Shown here: one piece after another, positions 11,404 through 23,069 of the stretch | How the letters are laid out: each line of letters opens with the position of its first letter | Position numbering within the stretch: the first letter of the stretch is position 1 | The notes under the pieces: generated by a model | Seen by the model: the letters and a program-made list of their open reading frames with translations, nothing else | What the model was told of the DNA's origin: nothing | Databases searched by the model: none | Program-made: the position numbers and the translations under genes | Assembly: GCA_950097015.1 (NCBI GenBank) | Contig: CATNEN010000034.1 | Span: forward strand, 5,536,501-5,600,500 | Direction: 5' to 3' | DNA: 64,000 nucleotides | Source: Macrostomum hystrix | Taxonomy: Eukaryota; Platyhelminthes; Macrostomidae

Positions 11404-11554
11404 CGGCCTCTCCGCGCAGCACTAGATATAATGCGCACACAGCTAGGAGTCTCAGATGCGAGCTGTACGAGCGTATCTATTTTATCATCATCAATTCGTT
11501 TGTGTAAAATAGTGGGCGTATTGTGTTGCCCAATTGAAATATATTTTGTGTTTA

Positions 11555-11560
11555 AATAAA
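11555..11560 (+). terminator. Polyadenylation signal of the LKB1-like gene
   Basis: AATAAA lies 152 bp after the stop codon in a T-rich context, the first such hexamer downstream of the gene. It would give a short 3' UTR. Confidence 0.6.
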
Positions 11561-11569
11561 ATTTTCTCA

Positions 11570-13185
11570 CTACATCGCTTATTTACTAAGCTTTCGCTGT
11601 AGATCTTTCTGTAAATCAGTTTTATTTTGTAACAAATTGTTTTTTTAAGTTCAGTAAGGCAAAAGCACTCTAATTAGGACTAGCCATTTATTAAAAAAAA
11701 TAATCTAAAAAAGCATTGCGTGTCTCTTAGCCCACCAAATCCGCTGTGTGAGTCCCGATGTGTGCAATTTTTATCATGCAGTTTCGGATTTCTATTAGAA
11801 TATGTCTATTTTATACTGGATTACTAACTATTACATAGGCACTGTACGGCCTGCTATCCCGGTGACCATACCTTTTTACTTTCTCACTAACAAACAGATT
11901 AACACAGCTCATATATGTACTTATATAACTATTTACAAACACATTCATATATGAAGATTAATTTTTACGCACTAAAATACTTCTATAGAATAGTTTATAT
12001 AATCAGTAACATTCATTGTGTCTGCGAGATGTTGGTCTGTTTTTCTGTGTTTTTTAATCAAAGCAAATTATATTAACGATTTTGTTTCTTCTCTTTCTTT
12101 TTTTAAAGCTTTCGTTTTTGTGAATTATAAATTAACATAACTGTCGTTGGGACTTGATTAGTAAGTCTTACATATATAGGAGCTTATTTTTTTATTCTGA
12201 AAAGCTTTAATGAATTGGTTTCGCATTCCTGTCTAATCTAAAGTACTGTTTGCCTGTCCGGTAATTTAGTGTGTGTACATAAGTCATGTTAGCTGATTGG
12301 GATCTATTTTTAACTATTGACCTATTGTTTTATCATGCTTTTGCTCTTCACACTTTCCTGTTGTCCTCATGTAACGCTTATGCCTGCCTACTGTCGCTAC
12401 TATGATATTAGTAGTATATTTCGATTTTTATACGTTTAATAAGGTATGAAATGTTAATAGTATAGTATAATTCAAATTTCCAAAACATATATTTTTACCT
12501 GTGTCTCAAGATGTATAATTAGCTCTAGCAATTAGTTGTATTTAAATTTAATCAACAGCTAATTATCTAATATAATCCTGAATTAAATTACTTTGAAGTG
12601 GTAATAATATTGAAATATATATCAATTGCGTTTTCAACATTATGCTTAATGTCTAAACAAGCAAGTCATAGTTTTAATTTAAGAGATGAAAGGTAGTATT
12701 GCAACGAATTGCAGGGACTTAACCTCAGAGCCGCTTTATTCACGCAATGTTATTTTATTTCTTCAATAGTTTTATTCCTTAGCATACATAAACCTTATTT
12801 AACCTTCTCTGAAGCGTTTGTTTTATGTAACGGATGAGCACTGAAAAATTGTGTATTTATTTCTTAAAAAACTGACCGCTTCGCGATTATACGAGTTTAG
12901 TATTGTTTTTTTAGGCAAGCATGTCTACTGTTGTGTGTGATTAGTTATTATGGTTAATCACTGCTGTATCAATGCCTGTTGATTCTTTTTGTCTGTCTAG
13001 TTTTTCGCGAAGCAAGTTAACTATATTAACATGCATTGTTAGCGTTAAAACTGTAATAAAACAGCAACTAATGTAGCTTTATTTTTGTGAAAAAATTGCT
13101 CGAAATATTATAAATACCACTATACCTTGGTGTGATCTTTCGAAATTGCTTCGTTTAAATCTTTCTGTGTCTTGATTTTTGTTCA
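11570..13185. other. AT-rich intergenic stretch
   Basis: No coding signature or repeat array seen. Composition is strongly AT-rich with many T runs. Confidence 0.5.
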
Positions 13186-13199
13186 TTGTCGGGACCAAA

Positions 13200-13838
13200 G
13201 CTGGGCTGGGGTGTCAGTTGGTTCAGTGACAGCTGGGTGGGGTGCCATCTGGTTAGTGACAGCTGGGGTGGGGTGTCAGTTGGTTCAGTGACAGCTGGGT
13301 GGGGTGCCATCTGGTTAGTGACAGCTGGGGTGGGGTGTCAGTTGGTTCAGTGACAGCTGGGTGGGGTGCCATCTGGTTAGTGACAGCTGGGGTGGGGTGC
13401 CATCTGGTTTAGTGACAGCTGGGGTGGGGTGCCATCTGGTTTAGTGACAGCTGGGGTGGGGTGCCATCTGGTTCAGTGACAGCTGGGGTGGGGTGCCATC
13501 TGGTTCAGTGACAGCTGGGGTGGGGTGCCATCTGGTTCAGTGACAGCTGGGGTGGGGTGCCATCTGGTTCAGTGACAGCTGGGTGGGGTGCCATCTGGTT
13601 AGTGACAGCTGGGGTGGGGTGTCAGTTGGTTCAGTGACAGCTGGGGTGGTGTGCCATCTGGTTTGTGACAGCTGGGGTGGTGTGCCATCTGGTTTGTGAC
13701 AGCTGGGGTGGGGTGTCAGTTGGTTCAGTGACAGCTGGGGTGGGGTGCCATCTGGTTCATTGACAGCTGGGGTGGTGTGCCATCTGGTTCAGTGACAGCT
13801 GGGGTGGGGTGCCATCTGGTTCATTGACAGGTGGGGTG
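13200..13838. repeat. About 31-32-bp G-rich minisatellite (about 20 copies)
   Basis: The unit is roughly ggttcagtgacagctggggt followed by ggggtgccatct, repeated about 20 times. Early copies alternate between a 'ccatct' and a 'tcagtt' type with a 62-bp dimer period (gtcagt at 13213, 13275 and 13337). Later copies lose the alternation. The plus strand is G-rich with GGGGTGGGG runs. Confidence 0.95.
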
Positions 13839-13889
13839 GAAATAAATATACTTCCTTTTTGCACTGAAATCGACTAAAGAAAGTTTTAT

Positions 13890-15290
13890 TGTGTTTGGTT
13901 TTGTACGGCATGCATTTGATGGCTGTGCGCCTTTGAGATTTTTAATACAGGTCTTTTTTCACGCTTTAAGACTAGTGTTATCAAGGATGCCCCCTATCTC
14001 CACTGCTATTCTCCCTATACATCGTCCCGCTAAGCACAATTCTAAAAAACTCATTTCAAAGCCATACCTCCATATTGAATTAAGAAGTAAACAACTTGCT
14101 TTGTTGTGACGATTTGGTCATTTTTGGTGAAGACCTGACAGAATTACAAAAAGGCCTCGACAAAGTAGCAGATTTTTGCAATACTCATAAATTAGAAATA
14201 AACACTGAGAAGACAGCTTCTGAGCTGCAATGTCCACTCAAGGGCAACACATAGACTGTTTTACATGGTCAACTGGTTGAACCCGTACAGCAGTGGAAAT
14301 ATCTTGGGTTTCACATGAACGTGAAGGGTACAATAGATACTCATGCCATAGAACTAGGTAAAAAGTGGATATCCAATAATGCTTCTGAGAAAGTTGGCGG
14401 GATTTCAGAGAGTGAAACACAAATAGCTCATCTTGTTTAGCGCAACTATGATTGAAAGCATAGTTCTCTATGCATCAGAGGCCTGGTGAGCTTTTGGCTC
14501 CAGGAAATCGGGTACTTGGGATCGGAACCTTATGGAGAGAATTAATTTTAGAATCTGCAAGTTGATTCTGCAAGTTAGTCCAAACACTGACAGCAATGGT
14601 GCTCGGTCCGAATTAGGAAGACTACCAGTATTCAAAAAGAAGCCTTCAATACTGGTCCTCAGTTCGGAGCCGACCAGACTCCATCATCGCGAAATTGGTG
14701 GCAGATACAGAATACAGCGATGTTGGAATTGGGGAAAAATGAGCAGTGAAGTAATGCGGAATTGTCAACAGACTAGAAAAACAAAGTCCATCAAAACGCA
14801 CAGGGAGAACTTTGAGTCAGAGTTTCGAAGGCACTGGACTCAGGGGATGGGAAAATCAGCCAAGCTCAGCCACTTCTATTACACGTTTAAGAAAGATTTC
14901 TCCCGAGAAAAGTACCTAACAATAATCTCTAACCCAGAACAAAGGCGCACAATGTCCCGATTTCGTCTAGGAAACCACAAACTGGCCTGTTAGACATTGC
15001 GCACTGTGAGACCGAAAATCGCCTATGAAAACAGAACATGTCCAAAATGTAGAGTCGAGGTAGAGAACGAAACTCATATTCTCCTTAGATGCGATTGGTC
15101 CGTTTATGTTCCAATTAGAAATAAATTCATAGAGAAAGTGGCAGGTACTGCTCGAAATTTCGAAAGCCTAACAGCTGATGACAAAATGGTGTATTTAATG
15201 ACACAGGAAAGCACAGAATTAACAGAAAGTTTTGTGGACTTCATAGAAAGCATAATTAAAGCTAGATAAAAAAGCCACTGCCCTGAGGCC
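13890..15290 (+). pseudogene. Non-LTR retrotransposon (LINE) remnant: reverse transcriptase and C-terminal zinc knuckle
   Basis: Shifted frames show a decayed reverse transcriptase. QGCPLSPLLFSLYI is read from about 13982, the RT motif before the catalytic box. CCDDLVIFGEDL near 14100-14140 corresponds to the YADD box, followed by 'LEINTEKT' and a 'WKYLGF' motif. From 14532 to 14993 and then, in another frame, to 15269 comes the typical LINE C terminus: RFRLGNHKLA, then CPKC...H..L.C, a CCHC-like knuckle. Several stops and frameshifts break it. Superfamily is uncertain (Jockey/CR1/I/RTE group). Confidence 0.75.
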
Positions 15291-15566
15291 CATAGTTAGA
15301 ATGCAAAAACACAATAGTATTCTCCTTTCGGGAGCGAAGTGATATTAGTCAGTTTTAATTTTCTCTTCAAATTTCAATATTTCATTTTTTGTTTTAATGC
15401 CTTTGTTTATTTCAAAAATTTGTTTTTTTGTCATATATTTTATTCACCTAAAATTAATCTTATGCATGCTACTGTTTTCCTATCGCTTTCTTTTTAAAAA
15501 ATCGAATTGTTCAGCCTCAAACATCAAATAAACAAAAAAATCAGCACCCAATCGGCGTGCGCACCT

Positions 15567-15594
15567 CAATAATAATAATAATAATAATAATAAC
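15567..15594. repeat. (AAT)n microsatellite
   Basis: Nine or so AAT repeats about 280 bp after the LINE coding remnant. Possibly the microsatellite tail of that element, like the (ATT)n tails of the SINE-A copies. Confidence 0.8.
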
Positions 15595-16179
15595 TTATAG
15601 TATTGAGTTGAGTATTAATGTTTTCACTGATTACTTAAATTAGGAATCCTCCGCAAGCTTGCCACTGCTACATTATTTAAAAAACTATCAGAGTAACGAT
15701 GAATCCCCGCTAAGATTTATGGCGGGTGCATTTCAGCGACTTATTTTTGCCGACTTATGTCCATGCCGCGCGGCATCAATGCGAGCGGCAAGCATAGCAG
15801 CTCGTATGGGTACATCTGCTTACCTTCGTGCGCGCATTGTCGATGCCTGAGAAGCGACATGCTAATAGCGTTCTTGCGCTACTGACTTCGCAGCTAACAC
15901 AGACGTCTGGTTCCAGTCTGTATTAGCTTTTTCAGCCGCTGTTTCTGTTCTGTACCAATGCACAAGAAATAAGTTGCTGAAGCCGCTCGGTAACTTTTTT
16001 CGGGCTGGGCGCAGTCTGACTGCAGCCTGACAGCACCCACTAAGAGCTGCCGGGCCCCTCCTTCCCCCCAAGCACTAAAGGCCACCAGCGGCATTGGGGC
16101 CAATGACGGACGGCCTTCGCGATCTAAACTTGGCGCCAGCAATTCTCGTTTTTTCCTTAGTAGACGCCAACCCCGTCCG

Positions 16180-16187
16180 TATTTAAA
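16180..16187 (+). promoter_or_regulatory. TATA box upstream of secreted-protein gene 1
   Basis: TATTTAAA lies 81 bp before the ATG at 16261 and is followed by GC-rich sequence. Transcription would start near 16210, giving a short leader. The paralogue at 20615 has a TATA box at almost the same distance. Confidence 0.6.
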
Positions 16188-16260
16188 GCGCGCGAGGAGG
16201 CCCGATTGTAGTACAGTCGATAGTGTTTGCTTCACAACAGCGATTCACCCGGACAATCCA

Positions 16261-17805
16261 ATGATACCGTCACGGCTGTGTCTGCTCTGCCTCTGCCTCG
16301 GGCACCTAGGTGTACAGGCCACGTCAGTGCACGAGGTAGCAATCTCGGTGCGAAGCGTGAAGTCTATTGTCTACCGAGGCATGCAAGTCTCAATCTTTGA
16401 GCACATTGAAATGCCTCGCCGCTACTTTTTTCAACCGCTTGGCTTTCTCGACGCCGTCTCAGCTCGACTTGTTGACAACGCTGATCTGAAAGCCACCGAG
16501 CTCAACTTCGACGTCTACCTGTGGACCGATGAGTTCATTCAACTGGTCAAGAGCCATTTCGCTGAGCCAAACTCTGTGGAGCTTCTGCCCCTAACTGAGA
16601 TAAGTTTGGCGTGGTCGAACCACGCTTCCAGTAGGCTCGGTGCTGGCTTCAATCGCACTTACCGCCTGCTTGATGAATGGAAGGACAGCGACAAGCCTCA
16701 CATGCGGAACACATTCTCCATCTTGTGTGGCAGACGGGACGCGTGCGATCGGCTGCTTATGAAGTTCAATCAGAGCAATGACTTGTTCAATCTAAGGTAC
16801 AAGATCCAGTGTGACAATACACAAAATCATACTATAACCGTGAGCGATTCCCACTTCAAGAATTCGCCCACCTTCGAGAATATGGATAAGTTCGGCTTGC
16901 TGCACGGAAGCAGCACGGTCATTATATCGGAAAAATCTGTAGACGAATTAGTCGACCAAGTGTACACAGCCGCACTGGTTGAGCTACAAAGTAAGATCGG
17001 GCAGCAACTAGCATCTGTTGATAGCCAATCTCGGCAAGCCGTCCTAACCGACCTGCATCATCGTCTTCGCTCCGAACAAGTGCACTCGCTGAGCGACAGT
17101 GTTTGGAAAACAAAAGTCTACTGGCCCGAGCGCCCGGGAAGCATTAGACCAGACAAACTGGCTGTCATTTTCAACAAACTTTTCAAGCAGGCTACCGAGC
17201 TTCCTCTCAAGGTGACGCTTCCCAACTCTTATTTATTGGCCTCAGCCGGAGAATCAATGCTGCCAGTGGACTTTGAGAAGCTCGGAAAATTTGTAAATCT
17301 TTACAGTGGCCAGGGCAAGGGCTCGGAGCCGCCAGTCGCGTCAGTTGATGATGTTCGGAAACTGGCAAAAGAACTAGGCAGCGACTCCGTTTGGAATGTC
17401 GAGAAGGGGCAATTTGCCCCGCCTTCAACTCTCACTTTCTTCAGCATCGACCTGCAGTCGATTCTCCGCCGCGGCATATTTCTGATGCGCGATTTGACAG
17501 TGCATTTCAAGGTGTCCCAGCACATGGACCCCGTGCACCTGCTGCCCAAGGACACGGAGTTCCAGAGCTCGCTATGGCAGCGCCACTTCGCTGGCTCATT
17601 CTGCATCCTGGCTAATCGGGGTGAGCCGCCGGGCATGCAGTGCCGCGTCCTCTCCTACCGGCTGCCAAGCACGTCATTGCAGCGCGAAAGCCGCATTAGA
17701 TACAACGGCGGCCACATTGGGCAGAACCACTTTTATCAGGTAAATCCTGATGAGTTCAGCTTCAGCGTCAAGATTTGCTGCACGAAAGATCTGGAGACTC
17801 CGTGA
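16261..17805 (+). CDS. Secreted protein of unknown family, paralogue 1 (514 aa)
   Basis: A single-exon gene for a 514-residue protein starting at ATG 16261. The N terminus is a signal peptide (MIPSRLCLLCLCLGHLGVQA, cleavage near residue 20), so the product is probably secreted. I do not recognise the family. Conserved features shared with the paralogue at 20615 include 'VHEVAISVRSVKSIVYRGMQ', 'YFFQPLGFLD', 'DVYLWTDEFIQLV', a C..RDAC segment, 'DLRYKIQCDN', 'VYTAALVELQ', and a C-terminal Cys-containing block ('SFCILANRGEPPGMQC') ending in ICCT. Several N-glycosylation sequons (for example NRT) are present. It lacks the coiled-coil insert of the paralogue and has a short charged tail, KDLETP. 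The close spacing and shared promoter layout show a local duplication. Confidence 0.85.
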   Translation: MIPSRLCLLCLCLGHLGVQATSVHEVAISVRSVKSIVYRGMQVSIFEHIEMPRRYFFQPLGFLDAVSARLVDNADLKATELNFDVYLWTDEFIQLVKSHFAEPNSVELLPLTEISLAWSNHASSRLGAGFNRTYRLLDEWKDSDKPHMRNTFSILCGRRDACDRLLMKFNQSNDLFNLRYKIQCDNTQNHTITVSDSHFKNSPTFENMDKFGLLHGSSTVIISEKSVDELVDQVYTAALVELQSKIGQQLASVDSQSRQAVLTDLHHRLRSEQVHSLSDSVWKTKVYWPERPGSIRPDKLAVIFNKLFKQATELPLKVTLPNSYLLASAGESMLPVDFEKLGKFVNLYSGQGKGSEPPVASVDDVRKLAKELGSDSVWNVEKGQFAPPSTLTFFSIDLQSILRRGIFLMRDLTVHFKVSQHMDPVHLLPKDTEFQSSLWQRHFAGSFCILANRGEPPGMQCRVLSYRLPSTSLQRESRIRYNGGHIGQNHFYQVNPDEFSFSVKICCTKDLETP

Positions 17806-17809
17806 TTTA

Positions 17810-20540
17810 CTCATGATAACTGAAGACTAAATTTGGTTGGCTGAAAATTGTCGTCGACTGAACTGATCCGTTTTTAACTAGGCAGCGATCTTCGCAAGAC
17901 ATGCTCTTAAAATTGATCGCCCAGCTCTCTTTAGTGCTTATGCACTTGGCCCTCGTCTGCCTCAATTTTTATGTAAAACTCTGGCAAAGTTTGCATCATT
18001 TTTTTTCGAAAGCTTTGCTTCGCTTATGTGCAAACGGACATTTTCACCTTTAAAGGAGCCGTGTGTGTCTGTTTTTGTTTTTTGGCAGTTCATTAAGCTC
18101 CGTTAGTTATCAGCATATTATTTGTTTTTATCTTCAAAAGCCATATTTACTCGTAAACTTCATTATTTTCATTTCGGAGCAGTTGGCTGTATTGGTGTCC
18201 CAGATATAAAAACTTGCATATTGGCATTGGCTTGTGGCTAAGTTTCGAAATTATAATATTTGCGCAATACTTGTTTTGCTACCAATGCATCGATAGCTCG
18301 ACTGTTGTGTGAGAAATAATGATGGGTTTATAATTTTTTAGTTCGCAAAGAAATCTTTGCCTTCTAAAATGTTTTTCTACAATGAACATTCTACGCATTT
18401 TTATGCATCATCATGTAGCTGTTGTTTCACAGCAATGCGATTAATGAGAGCTCGCCTGTCAGATTTGGATTATTGCGCAAGCAGCGATAAGCGCGCATTA
18501 TTGCCAGCCAGACTTGTTGCTGGCCCCATTAAGCAGCAGTGTTTGAAGTCAGCAAATGCAAATTGATGCAAAACGGCTGCTGCCTTCAGAAGGCAAGATT
18601 TAGGACCGATAGATAACGAAAAAGCAAAATTCACATCTAACATACATCACGCGGGAAAGCGTCAGAAAGTCGTGAATGTTTTTAGTTGTAAACACTGAGA
18701 GAATTGTAGGCTCTCGACCATCCTAATATAAGTTATGAATTGGCACTCTCTAGGAGTGCAACCGATGCTAAAGCAAGTTTTATTCTTTTCCTTCCACGGA
18801 CTAGACGAGGCTTATCGTGATAAAGCAACGCTTCCTTCCTATCAAAAGTGCATGTCTGGGCTCGTATGGAAAAGCAGACGGTCAACTGTCACTCAATCGT
18901 CATAATTTGCCCTAACCATTTCTTCCCATCACTTTCCTGATCATTATGGGTTGTTCTGTCACGTGCTAGGCGCTTCCAGACCCCCGTGGGTTTGCGAGCT
19001 GCGCATTGCTGTTGATTGGCAGTCGAGCATTCCTAGATGATGAAAGACTGACAGTTAAAATTTTTGTTTCCAAAAAAATCCCTTTGATCCTTTTAGCTTT
19101 AACCTGCTCCAGAGGTGCCAAACATTCGGTCTGCGTCACTCCTGATGCTTGCGGTGATCAGAGGCACAATGGCCCACTTGTTTATTGAAATGCGCCATGT
19201 TTACATAGGTGCATTCGTGTACCGTTCAGCCCATTCTCGTGACCTCATTATCCGTCATACTGCTTGTCCATCTGCCAGACATTGCTGCTACGGCAAAATT
19301 TAAGTGCGCTGTTAAGATTCTTCCGGGAAATTCGGCAGATCATAAAAATAAATCACGCTCCTGTGTCTATGGTGAGTTATTATTGAGAACTCGTTTGTAA
19401 AGCGACATTTTCCAGCGAATGTCGACTATTTTACACTATCGCTTGCCAATAAAAGTCGCGTCTCGCTTTTAAAAGCGGCTTCATCCAACAAACTGTCCCC
19501 AACAAAAACTGCACTGGCCTCAGTACTAACTTGAGGTCCATAAAAATATTAAAATGTCATTAGTCTGAAAGGTGACTGTCTGTGAGGGGGTATTTCTGGG
19601 CTAAGCATTCAAATCAGTGCAGTCTGTGGATCTCTGCTGCATATCAAACTCGCTGCGAGAGGTCCCAGGGCCAGCAGTTCTATGCGGAACAGTTTCATAA
19701 ATAAAAAGCAAATTGCCTGCCTTCCTTCGAGTGCGCTTAATCATTCGCGAGTTTCAACAGAATATGGTGCATCACATGACGCTCCCCCAGTTCCGATGCT
19801 GTTATTGATGCGAAGGAAAACTTTTCAGACACTTGCTGGTCCCTCGATCGAGTGGCTGCCATGAATATCATGCGGAACTTTGCAAACACCAGAGAAAATT
19901 CCCGAGGCCCTCTCTCTTTGCACTCTCTCAACCCAAGCAGACGCGGACGGGTGGCGTCATTAACAACAAGAAAAAGGGAACTTGGCCGGATCGTAAATGC
20001 AAACGAATCCGCCGGGACCACCCGGCGGAGTGAAGCTGAGCGGAAAGACTGAGACAGACATTGTTATTGGCGCTGGCGCCTCCCACCGAGATGAATATTG
20101 TGAAAGCTAGAATCGCGGGCACCATGCATTTCGACACCCGGATACCGGCCACAATTTCTCTTCAGCCCCAATCCGGCCAGACAAGACTAAACCAGCTTTC
20201 AGTCAGCCAGTCTTCCCATTCTCCCCGCTGTGCACCGCGGGCCCCCAGATCCCGCATATGGGAGCTGGCGTCTGGCGTCAATTAAACATTCCCCGGTTCT
20301 TCTATATTCCAACTCTAAGCAATTGAAACCAAGTGCGCCTATCCTAGAAACTCGTGAAATTCCAACACTTCAGCTTCGACCAAGGCTCGCGCAACCATAG
20401 GAGGGTGTTATACAAGGAGCCACTCGTGATGAATTCCACACACAGCCATGCAGGCAACTATGTAAGTTGCTAATCACGTGATCCTGGCATAACAACCCGG
20501 ACAATCTTCAAGGCATTCCACGCAACACACCCGAGACCGA
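17810..20540. other. Intergenic DNA between the two secreted-protein paralogues
   Basis: No convincing gene or tandem array. Short open frames have no recognisable features. A minus-strand frame near 20152-19928 begins with a hydrophobic stretch but has no family resemblance. Confidence 0.45.
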
Positions 20541-20542
20541 TG

Positions 20543-20550
20543 TATATAAG
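20543..20550 (+). promoter_or_regulatory. TATA box upstream of secreted-protein gene 2
   Basis: TATATAAG lies 72 bp before the ATG at 20615, a strong core-promoter match. The spacing mirrors the paralogue's promoter. Confidence 0.7.
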
Positions 20551-20614
20551 CAGCTGGCTTGAAGAAGAGAGAGGCAGGCCTTTTGCATAGAGCCCACAAT
20601 TCCAAGAAAAAGTC

Positions 20615-22462
20615 ATGATCGACTGTCGGCTATTTGGCCTTCTTATTCTCTGCCTCGGGCAACTCGGAGTTAACGCAACATCGGTACACGAGGTCGCGAT
20701 CTCAGTGCGAAGCGTGAAGTCCATTGTCTATAGAGGCATGCAGATCTCAATCTTTGAGCACGTTCAGACACCGAAGCGATACTTCTTCCAGCCGTTGGGA
20801 TTCCTCGACTCTGCATCCGCGCGTCTGGCTGAGAATCCCAATTTCAGCAGAACGGAGCTGCACATCGATGTCTACCTGTGGACGGACGAGTTCATCCAGC
20901 TTGTCGAGAGCCACTTTGCAAATCATAAGTCTGTAGAGCTGCTGCCCCTGACTGAGCTCAGCCTGGCGTGGTCAGATCGCGCATCCAGATGGCTAGGTGT
21001 GAACTTCAATCGAACGTACGAACTGCTCGACGATTGGAAGGACGGAGACAAGCCTCACATGAGGAGCACATTCACAATTTTCTGTAAAAGACGGGACGCG
21101 TGCGAGCAGCTGCTTATGAAATTTAATAGTAGTGATGAAGCCATCCACAACCTGTTTGACCTGAGGTACAAGATCCAGTGCGACAATTCGCGCAATTTCT
21201 CTCTGACCGTCCGCAGCTCCCATTTCCTGCAGTCGTCCGTCTTCCAATACCTAGACCGGTTCGCATCTCAGCGCTCGGGTGAGAGGCAGGTGATCGTCTC
21301 CGAGCAGACGGTGGACGAGCTGGCTGACCAGGTGTACACAGCCGCGCTGGTTGAGCTGCAACACGTAGTGAAGCAGCAGTTCACCTACGTTGACAGCGAA
21401 TCACGCAGAGCTATCTTGGCCGATCTGCACCGAAACTTGCGCTCCAGTCCGATGCACTCGCTGAGCGACTTCCAGTGGCGAAACTATGTCGCCTGGCCGG
21501 CTGACCGGCTAGACATGCGCCCGGACAAGCTGGCGCACATGTTTAATGCTCTTTTTAGCGCCTCCGAGCGGCCGCTGTTTGTGCAGCTGACGAGCGCCGA
21601 TCGAATGCATGAAGTCCGCGAGACGCTGCCGGCCACCGAGTTTGCCAAAATCGACACCTTTGTTCGCCGCTACACTCCGCGGAGACCAACTGACACGGTG
21701 CCTATCCCGGTGGCCGAAGTGCGAGACCTATCGCTGGCCTTGTTCAGCCCTGTAGCCTGGAACGCATCCGCCAAAAGGTTTATTCCGTCGCCGAATAGCG
21801 TCATGTTCCGCATCAATATTGAGCGCATCAAGAGCGAAGGCACTCTGTTGATTCGCGACGCTCTCGTCTTCTACAAGGAGACCGCCCACCGCGACCAGGT
21901 GACCCCGTTGGATCGCTTTGACGGCAGCGTCGAGACAGCCTGGCGTACGCAAGCCGACCAGCTAGATGCCAAGCTGCAGCAGCTGCAGCAGAAAGTTAAC
22001 CTGCTGGAAACCAGCTTGAGTCGAGTTGCCGGCGAGCTCGATAGCTGGACATCTATCTACGCTCCCAACAATCGTGGCCGCGGCGGTGTTAACGTCCGCA
22101 GCGGCGACCTGCCGCCTCTTGAGTACTACCCGCCGCCGGAACCGGGAGCAGCCTCGAAGGACCTCTCCGACCTGCAACGCTCCCTAGCCGCGCTGGAGGC
22201 CCGCGTGGCCGGCCTGGCCGTCAACCGGTCCCGGCAGTACCAGCCGCGGTTCGCCGACTCATTCTGCGTCCTGGCCAACCGGGAGAATCCACCTGGCATG
22301 TCCTGTCAGATACTGTCGATGATCATACCGAAGAAGTCGCTGCGGCACAGTCCAATATTTGACAGGCGAGTGCGCTACCAGGAGGGCAGTATCGGGCAGA
22401 GCCACCTGTCCAGTCTGAACTCAGACTTTGTGAGCTTCAGCTTGAAGATCTGCTGCACTTGA
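20615..22462 (+). CDS. Secreted protein of unknown family, paralogue 2 with coiled-coil insert (615 aa)
   Basis: Single-exon paralogue of the gene at 16261. It has an N-terminal signal peptide (LLILCLGQLGVNA, cleavage near residue 21) and strong co-linear similarity through the first 420 residues. It then carries about 100 extra residues. These hold a heptad-like helix (DQLDAKLQQLQQKVNLLETSL), a Gly/Pro-rich linker (near 22070-22150) and a second short helix (DLSDLQRSLAALEARVAGL). The shared C-terminal block follows (SFCVLANRENPPGMSC ... ICCT). The coiled coil suggests that this paralogue oligomerises; that is inference. Function is unknown. An AATAAA at 22821-22826 could be its polyadenylation signal. 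Confidence 0.87.
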   Translation: MIDCRLFGLLILCLGQLGVNATSVHEVAISVRSVKSIVYRGMQISIFEHVQTPKRYFFQPLGFLDSASARLAENPNFSRTELHIDVYLWTDEFIQLVESHFANHKSVELLPLTELSLAWSDRASRWLGVNFNRTYELLDDWKDGDKPHMRSTFTIFCKRRDACEQLLMKFNSSDEAIHNLFDLRYKIQCDNSRNFSLTVRSSHFLQSSVFQYLDRFASQRSGERQVIVSEQTVDELADQVYTAALVELQHVVKQQFTYVDSESRRAILADLHRNLRSSPMHSLSDFQWRNYVAWPADRLDMRPDKLAHMFNALFSASERPLFVQLTSADRMHEVRETLPATEFAKIDTFVRRYTPRRPTDTVPIPVAEVRDLSLALFSPVAWNASAKRFIPSPNSVMFRINIERIKSEGTLLIRDALVFYKETAHRDQVTPLDRFDGSVETAWRTQADQLDAKLQQLQQKVNLLETSLSRVAGELDSWTSIYAPNNRGRGGVNVRSGDLPPLEYYPPPEPGAASKDLSDLQRSLAALEARVAGLAVNRSRQYQPRFADSFCVLANRENPPGMSCQILSMIIPKKSLRHSPIFDRRVRYQEGSIGQSHLSSLNSDFVSFSLKICCT

Positions 22463-22857
22463 ATAGTTGGTTAACAAGACCTATGATAAAGAAGGCAAAA
22501 AACCACTAACAAATCTTTATGCACCCACTGAGCGACTTAAAGTTGCATTCGTTTTTACCTTTTTTCTTTTGCTTGCCTAATAACCAAGGCTCTCATTTGA
22601 CGGCCTACCTTAGATACTCCAGCTCTCCTAAACTGCCCTAAAAGCCAGCTGAAACTGATGCTTCTACAGTCGAACTTTTCAAAAACTTTTCTAACGCTCG
22701 ATCATGTTGGCTGGCTAAAAATACACTGTGTGCTTTGTGTTTTCGCAGTAACAACACTCAGCTTATTAAATCAGTTGATAACTAATCAATCATTTTTCCT
22801 TTTGAAAAAAACCGAATATAAATAAAGGAAAAAATTACACCAGTTAAATCAAATTGC

Positions 22858-23060
22858 ATTTTTAAAGGCTGTGTACAGCTGCCCAGTCAGAGGACTGGGG
22901 AGGAATGTCTACCCCAGCCAACGAACTGAAGGTGGAACTAAAAGCAATGGTGAAATTTTGCTGGTAATATCTGCTCAAAGAACAAACTGTTTCCCCTAGT
23001 CTAAGTCTACCAACCCATTGGTTAGAAGGCCGGAGCTGTAACCGTTGGGTAACTCTTTTT
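22858..23060 (-). mobile_element. Degenerate SINE (family C), reverse orientation
   Basis: Reading the minus strand, a decayed tRNA-like head (23005-23060) is followed by the 'gttctttgagcagat' version of the central segment. The 3' end is 'ccccagtcctctgactggg...acagcctttaaa', matching other family-C copies. No target duplication was found. Confidence 0.55.
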
Positions 23061-23069
23061 AGTAGTAAT

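Noticed and set aside
13200-13838. CRISPR-like array
   Set aside because: Direct repeats without unique spacers, in a eukaryotic genome; it is a minisatellite.
19928-20152. Minus-strand 74-codon frame with a hydrophobic N terminus
   Set aside because: The hydrophobic run is short, the rest is unlike any peptide precursor, and no cleavage or amidation site follows.
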